A program made the position numbers and the translations under genes. Below are positions 1 through 9,750 of a stretch of 32,500 nt of DNA, piece after piece. This stretch comes from Sphaeroforma sirkka (lineage: Eukaryota > Opisthokonta > Ichthyosporea > Ichthyophonida): NCBI GenBank assembly GCA_001586965.3, contig LUCW03001764.1, forward strand, positions 1 through 32,500. The letters are read 5' to 3'. Positions within the stretch are counted from its first letter, which is position 1, and each line of letters starts with the position of its first letter. Under the pieces are notes generated by a model, which was not told the origin of the DNA, made no database searches, and saw only the letters and a program-made list of their open reading frames with translations.

Positions 1-900
1 CTTGTGCTCAGTAAACAGGGGTAAACAACGTTCTGCATATGCTCGATCTTTTGTAGCCACGGGGTAGCGTGTTTCTCAGGCGCAGTTTTATCAAACGTTG
101 CTTGTAATTCACTATGGCGGCCAAAGAAATAGTGAAACGGGAGTGTTCCAGTTTGAGGATTCATGCAGTTATTCATTTGAGTCTGAACCCATTTCAAATG
201 ATAAGGCCACATATCCTCAACGTCGTCTAGTGCGGTACGCAAGAGTTTCTTAAGTTCTCTATGACGTGTCTCATTTGCACCCACCGTTTGAGACCACGCC
301 TATGGGTCATGCCTGATACGAGTATAAGTGCCTCCATTACGTCGGTACACAAAACTCACTACCGTTATCAGAACGCATAGTACTCGTGGGGAAACCGAAG
401 TCATTAAAGACGTGATAGCATAATTCTGCCACTGTTTGTGGACGTTTGTTCGGTATTGCATAAAGCAAGGGTTATAGCCCGAAGCCACACATAAGAAATG
501 ACAGATATATACATCGCCAGTATGCTTGGATCGCGGGAGTTTAACCAAATCGACTATGACTCGGGCGCATCGGTTGGTCTTCTGTCACACTTTTAGGGGT
601 GCCCAACCGTATCGCTTGATCTGGTTCTTTTCACAATCAGTACAGCGTCGGTATACTTCACGTATGGTTTCTTTTCAGCGCCGGGTGATCAAGCCCTGCA
701 CGAATAGCCATTTTATAAGTATGCTCATATGCTCGATGCGTTAAATTATGTATAATTTTAACTCTACTTTCGAGCTCCTCTAAGTCAGTCAGATTCTGCG
801 TAACGCTGGCTGGATGAACCATAGTCCTGTTGGGAAGGGCAACCTCAGTATCAGGAGGGTAGAGTCTGAGATACATAATTGACAACATTGGATTGTTGAA
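1..900 (-). pseudogene. Integrase region of the Ty3/gypsy fossil
   Basis: The right part (about 600-800) resembles the N-terminal HHCC zinc-binding domain: a His-rich helix (IHNLTHRAYEH) is followed by CTDCEKNQ. The middle (about 350-540) is the catalytic core, with LVKLPRSKHTGDVYI and, at about 353-376, RSDNGSEF around the second catalytic aspartate. At about 235-280 a segment like ANETRHRELKKLL fits the helix carrying the catalytic glutamate. The region runs off the left edge, so any C-terminal chromodomain or tail is unseen. The family inserts element cDNA into host chromosomes. This is a fossil fragment. Confidence 0.8.
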
Positions 901-1143
901 GTATCTTCTTCAGTTGTTTCGCAACTCCTGGCTGTTCTTTAAGCAGCGCTTTAAGTAGTTGAGTGCGAGCTTCAGGTTCTCTTAGAGTTTTTGAGTCTTT
1001 GATCCATGGCCTTAGCTAGTTCCATGTTTTTACGATCTAATGCCGTTTCAATCGGCATTACCTCGACTTCTAATCTTGTTGGAGTGCATGTGTTGTACGA
1101 GTCTTGAGCTTTTGTTCAAACTCTTTAGACTCCTCTAGTTTAG

Positions 1144-1632
1144 CTAAGAATTCGGTTGAGGGTTTCCACTTAGTGGTACCTGCAGGACCGATGCGACAAA
1201 CAATAATGTGTGTTTCCAAGGCGTCTTCTTAATAGAATAGGATCCCTGATACAAGAACGTGTCGGTTTCACGGTCGACATAAATAGGTTCGTCTTGAATC
1301 ATATTAATTAAATCACGTATCCATGGGTCGGAGTAACGTAAGGGACAACACAGCGTAATGGTAGATTTAGTAATATTAACATAATTTAACAACTGTGCGA
1401 TAAGTTGACAAGGTGGGTTAGCCCACGCATTATGCTTTGATAAGTCAAGCTGAAATGCATCACCTTTAGGATGAGTCAACGACCTATATTCAGAAACCTG
1501 TTTGTTATGTTCTGCGGCGAACATATCAACAGTAAATGGACCCCATCGTGATTGAGCGAGGTTAAACCATTTCTTATTTAGCATCCAATCGGTTGCTAAT
1601 AACTCTTTGACTGTTTTCTGGTAGTCGGGCAC
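1144..1632 (-). pseudogene. Dam-methylase-like domain between RNase H and integrase of the fossil
   Basis: A 162-residue open stretch contains WGPFTVDMFAAEHN, then a spacer with DAFQLDLS, then AWANPPCQLI and later TITLCCPLRYSDPW. The pattern D-x-F/C-A-x(3)-N, then Dx(F)..DW/DL, then NPP resembles the phage Dam / DNA N6-adenine methyltransferase fold. A related domain is known downstream of RNase H in DIRS-group retroelements, and the preceding DWMLN...F segment also resembles those. Here it sits in an element that also has a DDE integrase, so the element is not a DIRS element. Function cannot be inferred from a fossil. The domain may instead be a non-catalytic descendant. Confidence 0.6.
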
Positions 1633-1649
1633 AAGTCGAGAGCATGTCA

Positions 1650-2050
1650 GGAAGATGGTTATGTATTCCTGGAATGTGTTATATTAAAGCGAACTTGGCA
1701 ATAATGTCATGCCAGCGGCTCACCAACTGTGAATCAGGGTTCATATCTTTTAAGTATGTTAAAGACTTTTGATCACAGGCGACAGTAAAGTAACTTCCAT
1801 AAGGTAGTCTTTTAAACTGTCTTAGCGCAGTAACTATAGCAAGGAGCTCTTGTTTAACGGTAAGAATTAATTCCGTTGACTCTTATTATAACTCTTGCTA
1901 AAGAATTGTATGTAGCGCGGTTTACCATTTATCGTTTGGTAAAAGCACTCCACCTACCGCTCGATCTGAAGCGTCGGTTGCTGCTTGGAATGGGACACCA
2001 TCCACAGGGTACTGCATGATGGGTGCGTCCATTACTTTACTTTTGACTAG
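1650..2050 (-). pseudogene. RNase H region of the Ty3/gypsy fossil
   Basis: On the minus strand the domain opens with a TDASDRAVGGVL segment (about 1940-2010), the usual Ty3 RNase H start carrying the first catalytic aspartate. It continues through FTVACDQKSLTYL (about 1750-1790), the D-H/Q-K-S-L-x-Y-L block, and closes with HIPGIHNHLPDMLS (about 1640-1680), the H-x-P-G-x-x-N-x-x-A/P-D-x-L-S block. The three blocks are in the normal order directly downstream of the RT. The domain degrades the RNA strand of the RNA:DNA hybrid during reverse transcription. Confidence 0.72.
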
Positions 2051-2099
2051 TTTAAATGCATCATCACATTCTTTAGTCCAAAGCTTTCCCAAAGGTCCT

Positions 2100-2880
2100 T
2101 TATTGCAGCCGTAGGTGACTGAAAGGCTTTAAGTAATGAGAAAGATGCGGTACCAGATCCGAGAAGAAGTTAACAAACCCACACACAGAGTTCACATCTC
2201 TTCCAGTAATTGGTGTTGATAAATCCAACAGAAACTGTTTCTTGCCAGGATCAATTTCTACCCCTGCTGCAGATACTTTGTAGCCAAGTAAGTGTATAGT
2301 ATCCTTAGCAAAAGAACACTTGTCTTCGTTAATCTTAAGTTTAGCATGATTAAGTCGCTTTAAGACTTCTTTAACGAGTTTAGCATGTTCATGTGCTGTC
2401 TTTGTAAAGATAACTATATCATCTAAATAGACTGATACGTTATACGACAGGTCCGCAAATAGTTCCATCATAACTTGTTGGAAGAAAGAAGGTAACATGT
2501 GTAAGCCTTCAGGTGCACCTTTAAACCGGTACTTCTTACCTTGCCAAGTAAAGGAAAAGTATTTCCTATGAGGCTCATATATCTGTAGTTGATGGAATGC
2601 AGCTTTTAAGTCTATCTTGGAAAGATAGTCGCACCCTCCATTTTGCGTAGTATCTCGCTTATCTTAGGTAAGGGAAAACTATGTTGCGGAATTAGTTTGT
2701 TGATTGGCGACAGGTCTAGTACTACTCTTGTTTTACTAAACGTTCCATCAGATTTATATTGATCGACCGCTAAGAGAGCTAAGTTAACTGGGGTTGCATC
2801 ATAATTGATTTCAATTAGACCCTGTTTTAACCAATCTTCGATTTGGGTTTTTGACAACGTCTTTGTGTCTCCAACTCACG
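2100..2880 (-). pseudogene. Reverse transcriptase region of the Ty3/gypsy fossil
   Basis: The right half (2612-2857) reads like RT block 1-2: IEDWLKQGLIEIN, then RVVLDLSPINKLIPQHSFPL, then PKISEILRKMEGA, as in Ty3 elements (RxVvDyRxLN...yPlPxi). The left half (2100-2498) holds the catalytic YLDDIVIF, then HAKLVKEVLKRL, LKINEDKCSF and HLLGYKVSAAGVEIDP, the classical blocks 5-7. It then passes into the connection domain (VNFFSDLVPHLSHYLKPF). The family copies element RNA into DNA in virus-like particles. The copy is broken. Confidence 0.88.
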
Positions 2881-2970
2881 TAGTTATGTGAAGGACACTT
2901 TAACTTAGAGAACTCGACGTTTGTTAAGTCAAGTCTAACGTACCCATTAGAGAACTTAAACATACACTAG

Positions 2971-3420
2971 TCAGTTATTGCAATCTTCCTGTTTTGTATA
3001 ATTAAGTCCATAATTATATCGGTGAAGTGCGGGAATCATATCCTTTGCTTCACCTTCCGGAGGTTTAGGTATCTTTAACATATTATCATCTGACTGATCT
3101 TTATTCGGGTCTAGCCCATTAGGCAGACCAGTGAGTGTTATACCTAAACTGAGAAGATCAGTCATACCTATAATTAAATCGTATTTCTGAGACATGTCAG
3201 TAACGATTAGGTGAGTCTTCACTTCTCTTCTATCTGACAGCATTATGTGTGCATAGTCAATGGCTTTGTTCGCAAGTAGTAACTTTGCCATTTCCCAAGA
3301 TTAAATCAGTTGTTTCGTTATGGACAGCCATATCTGTAGCGTAGGCTACTCGGCATGAGATAGCAGAGACTTCAGCCCCTGGATCAAATAGTGCCATAAC
3401 TTTTTTCTCCATTTACGAAA
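2971..3420 (-). pseudogene. Aspartic protease (retropepsin-like) region of the fossil
   Basis: Upstream, near 3370-3400, an ALFDPGAEVSAIS-like segment lies where the active-site loop of retropepsins is expected. Further on, YDLIIGMTDLLSLGITL (about 3115-3185) matches the second hallmark of Ty3 proteases (DLIIGxDxLxxxGI). The region lies between the zinc-knuckle and the RT, the usual position. The family cleaves the Gag-Pol polyprotein. Confidence 0.72.
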
Positions 3421-3509
3421 ACTGTTTGAAAGATACGTTCATCTCCTTTGGTATAGATTTTATTGAACATTTTCTCATAATTTTGCTCTAGTGCGCACAT
3501 ATGGTACTG

Positions 3510-3710
3510 TCAGTGCTTAACTTGGACGTCTGGTAAGTCCTTGCAATCCTCTTTGTGCCAACCGTTAGTACCCTTGCAAGTAGCACACTCTTTCATATAG
3601 TGTCCAAAATCTGGCTTGCCTGGTGCACACTTAACAGGGTCGTGTCTACCATTCCACTTGCCATTACGTTTTGTGAGGTTGTAACCACACTTCTTGCAAG
3701 GCGCTCTCAC
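3510..3710 (-). pseudogene. Cys-rich nucleocapsid-like segment of the fossil
   Basis: A short stretch contains CKKCGYN near its start, then a His/Cys pair (HDPVKC), then HYMKECATC and WHKEDC. Two CxxC pairs with spaced His/Cys residues suggest a zinc-binding nucleocapsid, though the spacing is not the canonical CX2CX4HX4C. Basic residues around it fit RNA binding. It lies between the Gag body and the protease. Confidence 0.55.
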
Positions 3711-3717
3711 CTTCTTA

Positions 3718-5575
3718 TCACCTTTCGGTTCGGTAGAAGTAGAGCCAGTACCCCCCTCCAGTAGTAGTGCGAGGTTTCTTAGTACTACGCGCAGTATTAG
3801 TCTCTACTGCGTTTCGCTTAGTGGGCTGGGTGTAGCTCGTGGTACTAAGTACTCTAGTAGAGGAATTGGTATGCTTGTGTACTATCTTCTCAAAGACAGA
3901 CCAAGGCATAGATCGCAAATCACCATAGGCGATGATGTCATCATTGACTTTCTTAAAGAGGTTAGCTCCCAGAGTCTCCATCATCTGACAAATTAATAAA
4001 TATTCGCCAGTATAGGTACGACCACCCATCCGAGTATTCATATGTGTCATATGAGCTAGAGCACCTCGAATTGTGGTATCGTTCGCAAAGAACTTGCGAG
4101 ACTCTAGAAGTTCACGGTCACGTGCATCTTCAAAAAAAAGGTGTTAAGTATATTATCACGCAACTGGTGCCAGGGTAGGGCTTTCCAGTTGGGCTCATGA
4201 ACCTTCAAGATAGTTCGCCATTCACCTGGCTCACAGAAATGAATAAAGGCATTCATCATCTGCTTATCCCTAAGGCTGGCAGACTCCTTAAGTTGGTCGA
4301 AGGCCTTCAGTGTCTCCACTGTACTCTCATTAGTAGAGAAATCGACCTCAGCCTGCGCGTTACCTAGCTGCTTTATAAAGCTTGGTTCTAAGTGTTCACG
4401 AGGCTCATGCTCAGTGCTACGGGCTGCTAGTGCCAAGATGGTGTCTATTTCCTTTCTCTTGTTATCGATTAGATAGCGAATGTTATCCGCTTTCCTATCG
4501 TCAAGGTCAGAGTCATTCAATAGACGGTCCTCAAGGACTTGCATACCAGAGCGTAATAGCCTGAGACGAGTATGTCTGGTTCTCACTTCCTCATCCTCAG
4601 GATTAGAGCGGGAACTCTCTAACGAGGTACTGGTGTAGCGATTGCCAAAATCGTGATTACCAGGGTTAGTTGGCAAATGAGGGTCGATATTACGAGGATG
4701 GTAAGCCTCATCGAGTTCCATACGATCATATCCTCTGACAGGGTTAGGTTTGTCAAGAGGATGGTCGATGGTAGCATCAGAGCTATAGAGATTAAATTTT
4801 GAAATATTATCTCTCTCGCCAGTGGTAACTGGCTTTAGTGGTAAACATACTGGCTGGTAAACCAGTAGGTCTCGGGTTCGAAACCCGGCCCGAATTTTTT
4901 TTTTTCTTCTTCGGTATAGGAAGAATATCAGCCAAGTGGGACACGATAGAGGGTCCACAACTGCTGCTGCCGCTAGCTCCTTCAAGAGCGCTTCAGTGCG
5001 GTTCAATTGGCGTCGAGATTGAGGGGATCCAACCACTCGTTGTCGAGTTATGGCGTCCTCAGCTTCGGCCCCAAGATTTGAGCTGAATGGAATGGCTTCT
5101 CCATCGATGGCGAAACCGAAATTTTCGGACAGGTCCAATACTTCCTTATCACGCCGGATTTGTGCTGGAGTGTCCTTTAGATGTGGAGTTATAATGCCCC
5201 CGACATTCGTATCCACGAATTTTCCAGCCTTTCGACGTTTATCCCCAATATTTGACGGCACGTGGTCAGGGGCAAGCTGGGGTCCTGAGCTTCACTCCTA
5301 GGTGATACACGGACGCTGGCGAGCCTTTCCGCGGTAGTAGATACCTCTTCTTCCAAGGCTTTAGGATCCGACGAGTCATCCTCAGAATAATCCTCTGTAC
5401 CAACCTCAGAATTTGCTTCCCCAACAGTATCCTCGGCAGGCTCAACTCCAGACAGGCTAGGTGTTTCCACAGGGACCTCAGGAACCTCGGCAGGCTTAGC
5501 AGGCTTAGAGCTAGCGGGCTCCCTTGCCTTTAGAAGTACCCTTAGCCATAGTATTTGCTGGATAGTAAATTGATG
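3718..5575 (-). pseudogene. Gag region of the fossil (capsid-like and acidic N-terminal part)
   Basis: The start appears to lie near 5550, where an ATG opens a Lys/Gly-rich N-terminus followed by a Pro/Glu/Ser-rich acidic segment (about 5480-5260, for example PAEDTVGEANSEVGTED). The central and left part (about 4770-4104) is charged and helical, with FIHFCEPGEWRTILKVHEP and LPWHQLRDNIL at its end, plausible for a capsid domain. The stretch 4050-3718 continues to a basic Ser/Thr-rich tail (TKRNAVETNTARSTKK). A tRNA-derived insertion lies inside it. Assignment as Gag rests mainly on position upstream of the zinc-knuckle and protease. Confidence 0.6.
4822..4905 (+). repeat. tRNA-derived Pol III element (tRNA pseudogene or SINE head) inserted in gag
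   Basis: A perfect A box, TGGCTTTAGTGG, lies at 4830-4841 and a perfect B box, GGTTCGAAACC, at 4875-4885. A run of 11 T at 4895-4905 is the natural Pol III terminator. The T arm folds (stem 4872-4876 with 4884-4888, loop TTCGAAA). A 6-bp anticodon-like stem (4848-4853 with 4862-4867) carries an 8-base loop, so it is not a normal anticodon arm, and the 5' and 3' acceptor strands do not pair. It is therefore not a working tRNA but a tRNA-like relic, antisense to the surrounding Gag reading direction. Confidence 0.72.
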
Positions 5576-6210
5576 TCAGACAGTCTAGAAGCAGTACACT
5601 ACTGTAACTACTTATAACTGAAAAATATGTAAACTTCGATGGAAATTACTAGGTTTCAAACTATATTAAACTAAAATACAATTTAGTCAGTTAGGATTTA
5701 GCAGTGGTAGCTTGTGTAAGAATGATCGGGACTGCCTCTTGTTAAGAGCCTAAATATCCTCGATCACACAGGGCGTACCTCTAGCTGTTCTTTATTGAAT
5801 AATTTTCACTAGAAGTACTAAGTGTTCATGACCACTTGCCTAATTTGTAAATAGACATAATAACGTAAGTCACGTTAATACATTAGCTGTTATAAATAAA
5901 GTTCCATCTGAAGAAAAGTTAAAAAAAAAAAAAAAGACTTATTGGATTTTGGAGATTGGCGGGAGGACCAAAATCTATAAGTAGTAGTTCGGAGATTATA
6001 AAATTTAGTTTATAATATCCTACATCTACTAATGTCTCAAATAGGTCCAAGTAGATGAGTCATACCAAATACTCAGGCTATTGGAGCCATCAAAGTGAAT
6101 TTAGAACACTTTGGAAATATTGGAAAAAGAGCTTGTACTAAATTATTTAAAATACAAATAAAAACCAATGTATTATCTCAATTGATCTTGATATTTTAGA
6201 CTGACCGGAG
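5576..6210 (-). other. AT-rich non-coding stretch, candidate 5' LTR/leader of the Ty3/gypsy fossil
   Basis: About 635 bases without a credible open frame on either strand, visibly more AT-rich than the LINE to its right. It sits exactly upstream of the presumed gag start and ends where LINE coding sequence stops. It contains an A15 run at 5921-5935. A minus-strand TG near 6222 and a CA near 5571 could be LTR ends, but no second LTR is in the window, and no clear tRNA primer-binding site follows. Call rests on position and composition only. Confidence 0.35.
5921..5935 (+). repeat. A15 homopolymer
   Basis: Fifteen consecutive A after AAGAAAAGTT. It could be a plain homopolymer in AT-rich DNA or the remnant of a retroposon tail. 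No tRNA-like or other head was found next to it. Confidence 0.6.
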
Positions 6211-7710
6211 GCCGTATTTCTACACGTCTGACTATTTGCGTAAGCGTGATGGGGCGGAAGTCGGCGGGGGAGATGATATCTGCATCGGCTTTCTTTGGGT
6301 GCGCTGTCAGGAGACTGCAGTTCAGGGCTGCAGGGAATGTACCCACCTTCAGTAGCTCAGTGAATGCTTCGGCAAGGAGTCTAATCAGTGGGCTATTGGC
6401 GTCGGTGCGTCCTAGTGTCCTGCGTTAGGTGGAGTGCTCCACTGTGGCCTTCAGAAGGATGTGAATCCAGTCGGGGCCAGGTTCCTTATTGGGATAGCGT
6501 GGTATAGCCTCCATTACATCGTTGGGGCGTATGGCGAAAGTTACATCGGGCGAGGGTTCGGCATGCGGTGGAACCACGTACGGGTTTGTAAAGCTGAGTA
6601 GGTCCTCAAAGTAGCCAGTGAGGGTGGCGCCTGTGTCATCTGCACCCGGTATGCAGGGTTGGCGCGGAGACTTTCGTTGGTATGCAATATCTTTGAGCAT
6701 TTGAGCATTGCTTTGGGCGGTCAAACGTGGGCGGAACGAGTGGTTTGGCAGCCGCTGAACCCAGGGTCTGTTTAGGTCATAGTAGAACCCCCCGAAGATT
6801 TGTGGGTTAGCGGCATAGCGCCGGATGCGGTCGAGGATCTGTAGCAGCCCTTCCGCTGGTCTGTGCAAAATGAGATGCGGCGGTAGTAGGTTCTGATGCG
6901 CCCGGATTTCAGCTTGGGATAGTCGCGCGCGGGATTTGTTGCGTAGGTTATACAGTCGATGGCGGTATCGATTATATCCATAAGAGGGAAGGCCTTGGTC
7001 TGGAGGCGGCGGAATTGTTGGCGTTTGTTGGGGCCGATGGATTTGATTCGTTGGAAGTATCTATAGATCGAGTCCAAAGGTGTGGTCAGCACAGATACCG
7101 TTGTCCGTCAACTTATAGGCCTGGAGGGAGGCGGGCGTGGTAGACCGATAATACGCATGTTCTGTACCAGTTGAGCCGCCAACATAGAGGAAGTCCAAGT
7201 GCCATGTATCACCCAGGGTAGTCGCGATTTGGTTCATACATAGTCCGTGATTTTGTAGATGCATGGCCGTACTTCCGGGCTTTGAAGTTTAAGTCTCCCC
7301 AAACGACACCTGGTTGGAAATCGCCAATCTCGGGGGAATTCATGTATCGCCTAACGTCTTTTTTGGTAAGTGATTTGAGTGGACGATAGAACATGGCCAT
7401 ATGAACGCCAAAGCACACAAAGAACACTGCGTACGGTCAGGAGTGTTCAAGTTGAAATTTCGATGAGTGGTGTTTGGAAAAAAAATCACACCACAGTGTG
7501 AAGGGTGCAAGATATTATGCCGTGTAGTGTGATGTAGAATATGGTAGTGTGTGTTCGAGCGTATATGATTAAGAAATTTGGTGTTATGCCAGGTTTCAAC
7601 CAAACACACAACATCAACCTGACTTAAAATCAATATAGCGTTCAAACACTTATCTGTATGTGCTGCGTTGTCCATATTGAGTCCTTACGGGTTGAAGAGC
7701 GTCATCCTCA
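6211..7710 (-). pseudogene. LINE ORF2 fragment: AP-like endonuclease and start of reverse transcriptase
   Basis: The start near 7710 gives MRMTLFNP, then after 7675 DVVCLVETWHNTKFL, the typical first endonuclease block (catalytic Glu in VETW). GVVWGDLNFKARKYG at about 7290-7340 is the GDxN catalytic block. A DHTFGLDL segment at about 7209-7235 may be the final His block. The linker then gives PGADDTGATLTGYFEDLL and IRPNDVMEAIPRYPNKEPGPD (about 6450-6560), the region just before the RT. The RT opening, TAHPKKADADIISPADFRPI (about 6260-6330), matches the PKK...D...RPI block. Sequence stops there. Endonuclease nicks target DNA and RT primes on it. Frames change several times, so this is a pseudogene. 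Confidence 0.8.
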
Positions 7711-7724
7711 TTAGTCCTAACATT

Positions 7725-8735
7725 GTTCATCCTCGCTCAACACTACTGGGCTCTCTTCCATATCGATGTCAGCCACTTCTATATCATTACCTGTTGTCGA
7801 AGAGTCTGTCGTGGAAAGTTGAGGCTGCGTATTGTAGCCATCGTGTCGGTTGATTGTGTCGGGAAGACCATTGGTACGTGAAGTCATCCGGATTGCGCAC
7901 GCGCTGGTTCTTTAGCGTTTGTCGGGATTCGCGGGATAGGTGAAAAGAGGATTGTATCATGTTTTGCTTGGTAAGCCTTCTGGAGACGGTCCACGGTTGA
8001 TCGGAGGATGTCTGCGATAGTGGAATTGACAAGGGGGCTTAGTAGTGCATCCATGCTGCGGGCAAGAATTTTTGGCGCTCGTCCATGTGTGCAGCTGGCC
8101 TCCTGCTTGGTGCGGAGATAATGGATTAAGACTGCTTTCGTAGCGTCGGGATGTTGCTGGGAGCGGGGGTCGATGTTTTCATCAAGTTGCCAATGTATGT
8201 GCTGCATGTCGTTTCACCTGGGCGCCAGCGTCGCTAGGAACACAAAGGCGGACGAAACTGGTGGAGCTCCCGCGGCGATTTAGTTGATATACTGCTTTAG
8301 ACGGGAGATGCCAGGGAAAGTGATGGCGATAGAGGAGTTGTTGGGCGTGCCAGTATTTTTCAAATACTGATTGGGATGGGGGCTTGCCGTTAGGAAAAAT
8401 TGCCCGGAAGAAGAGCCATACCGGAGTTCTGTCATCCATTTCGTGAAGAGGTTTGTCCGGCATCGGGCGGCCCACCACTTTCGTCAAAAGGTGTGCGGGT
8501 ACTGGCGGCTGCGATAGGGGCTGAGAAGCTGGTGGGGGCGGGCATTTTTTAGGGCTCGGGTTTGCGGGTTTGTCCACTTTTGAGCGGTAGCTGGGAGGCT
8601 CACTGCTGCTATTGGGCGCCTGTGACCGCGGTCTTTTTGCTGGCGGAGCAGGCGAGCTTGTGGAGCCAAATCGGAAAGTGTTGGGTGTGCCTTCAGTTAA
8701 AGGTGCACGGGTTTGTTAGAGATAGGTCCACCCAA
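7725..8735 (-). pseudogene. LINE ORF1 remnant, Pro/Ser-rich N-terminus
   Basis: After an in-frame stop near 8735 the minus strand opens with a low-complexity N-terminus (GSTSSPAPPAKRPRSQ, then KPANPSPKKCPPPPASQPL) containing a basic KRPRS patch that could be a nuclear-localisation-like signal. A more ordinary domain follows (DDRTPVWLFFRAIFPNG, FEKYWHAQQLLYRHHFPWHL, STSFVRLCVPSDAG). Past a frame change near 8195 there are helical segments (RSMDALLSPLVNSTIADIL, DRLQKAYQAKHDTIL), then QRVRNPDDFTYQW after another change. An acidic ending (EESPVVLSEDEQC) lies near 7715. No CCHC knuckle was seen. Assignment as ORF1 rests on its place just before the endonuclease ORF. Confidence 0.6.
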
Positions 8736-9180
8736 CTATGGATCAAATTTGGGAAGCACGCAAGCAGTGTAATAATCTCTACTCTCACCCATGAAAGGTT
8801 CTACAACGTCTATCACGGGTCTGTTTGAAACTATAGTTGCCAATACACCCCTGTCTCGCCAGATATTATCAGCGTCAGTGCTGTCAATGCTTCCTATCTC
8901 CACCATGCGTTCAAGTGTTGCTTGTATATGGTTACACCCATTGACATAGTGGCAGGGTCTGTATTCACTTCTAGTTTCTTTGGGAATAAAGCGCAATGCA
9001 ACTTGTATTTCACGACATACGCACCGAGCGGTATTGTTTATCACTGCGCGAGTACATTCTAATACTGCAAATGGGGTCGCGAGGGTATGTTGATATATCT
9101 TCCTGTTTCGGTTTGTAAGTATACGCTGATCACATCGTCAGCTTGCTTCATTGCGCCCGTCAACACTGAGAAAAATCTCG
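8736..9180 (-). pseudogene. Unrecognised coding-like relic A
   Basis: A 102-codon open frame (9044-8736) with ordinary amino-acid composition: ARCVCREIQVALRFIPKE, a Cys/His-containing YRPCHYVNGCNHIQATLERM, then IWRDRGVLATIVSNRPVIDV. Directly upstream on the same strand another frame reads GAMKQADDVISVYLQTETGR, in a similar protein-like style. The composition suggests former coding sequence rather than chance. I do not recognise the family. It lies between the LINE 5' end and the next relic, all on the minus strand, so it may belong to another decayed mobile element. Confidence 0.35.
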
Positions 9181-9204
9181 TACGCTGTTGTGTATCTTGT
9201 CTTG

Positions 9205-9690
9205 TTGAGTGCTATCTATCCTCGCGGTCAAAATAGTCCTCGACAAGATGTTTATCAATCACAACTTTAATGACACTTTTTTGTGAGTATGGCTCCAACT
9301 TTACAGTTTTCGATTCCTCCTCGAATACATTTTGCTGTCGTTTATGCTTGGCTAACAATTTAGCAGAATCCTCGTGCACCAATTTACGTACAGTCGATCT
9401 CACTTTAGACATTTTTTTAAATCAGAAACTCTGGTATTACAACCAGAAATAATCAAACCATGAGCCGAACAGTATGTACGCATTTGAACTCCATTCATCG
9501 TAGGAATATCAATCGGCGGCTTATCCTTCTCAAAGTTTGTTATACGCAAAACACCTTTCCACTCGGCGTCTCTCGCAAAACATGACGTATTGTCCACACC
9601 GATAGCGCCATATATCCAAGCCGCACAACACATATAACTCAACTTGTTTACAATCACCCGATTTCACCAGGGCGCGGGTTTGCCTGGCTC
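9205..9690 (-). pseudogene. Unrecognised coding-like relic B with a possible SAP-like motif
   Basis: Minus-strand open stretches 9657-9400 and 9412-9212 abut in different frames. The first includes LSYMCCAAWIYGAIGVDN, then NFEKDKPPIDIPTMNGVQM, then RTYCSAHGLIISGCNTRV and SDLKKCLK. The last part resembles a SAP helix-turn-helix (L-x(3)-hGL-x-x-sG-x-K/T-x-x-L-x-x-cL), a DNA-binding motif. The second is charged (STVRKLVHEDSAKLLAKHKR, then KVVIDKHLVEDYFD). The SAP match is by eye and weak. I cannot name a family. It may be one broken gene with relics A and C. Confidence 0.35.
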
Positions 9691-9750
9691 AAAGGCATGA
9701 TAGTAAGTGAGATATACAAGATGTTTGACATCTTGACGTTGAGTATCGAA

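Larger units (their letters stand above)
1..5575 (-). mobile_element. Decayed Ty3/gypsy-type LTR retrotransposon (fossil), truncated by the window edge
   Basis: Read on the minus strand, the order is Gag (about 5575-3720), zinc-knuckle (3710-3510), retropepsin-like protease (about 3420-2971), reverse transcriptase (about 2900-2100), RNase H (about 2050-1650), a Dam-methylase-like domain (1632-1144) and integrase (about 900 to the left edge). RT before RNase H before integrase is the Ty3/gypsy order. The RT core YLDDIVIF and the integrase core RSDNGSEF support the family. The element is clearly broken, with roughly ten interruptions spread over gag and pol, so it is an old, inactive copy. Its 3' end and 3' LTR lie off the left edge, so LTR identity and target-site duplications cannot be compared. 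A tRNA-derived sequence has inserted into the gag region. Composition is more AT-rich than the neighbouring LINE and midasin gene. Confidence 0.88.
6211..8735 (-). mobile_element. 5' portion of a non-LTR retrotransposon (LINE), ORF1 plus truncated ORF2
   Basis: Minus-strand coding remnants run from about 8735 to 6211: a Pro/Ser-rich ORF1 (about 8735-7725), a short junction, then ORF2 with an apurinic-type endonuclease and the beginning of the reverse transcriptase. The copy has several frame changes (around 8190, 7900, 7380, 7240 and 6850), so it is dead. Ordinary LINE copies lose the 5' end, but this one keeps the 5' end and lacks the 3' end, including the RT catalytic core. The break at about 6211 coincides with the start of the AT-rich block, which suggests later interruption rather than incomplete insertion. 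The clade cannot be assigned. Confidence 0.8.

Noticed and set aside
4822-4894. Functional tRNA gene (possibly Thr, from GGT in the loop)
   Set aside because: The acceptor strands do not pair and the anticodon-like loop has 8 bases, so only a tRNA-derived relic is supported.
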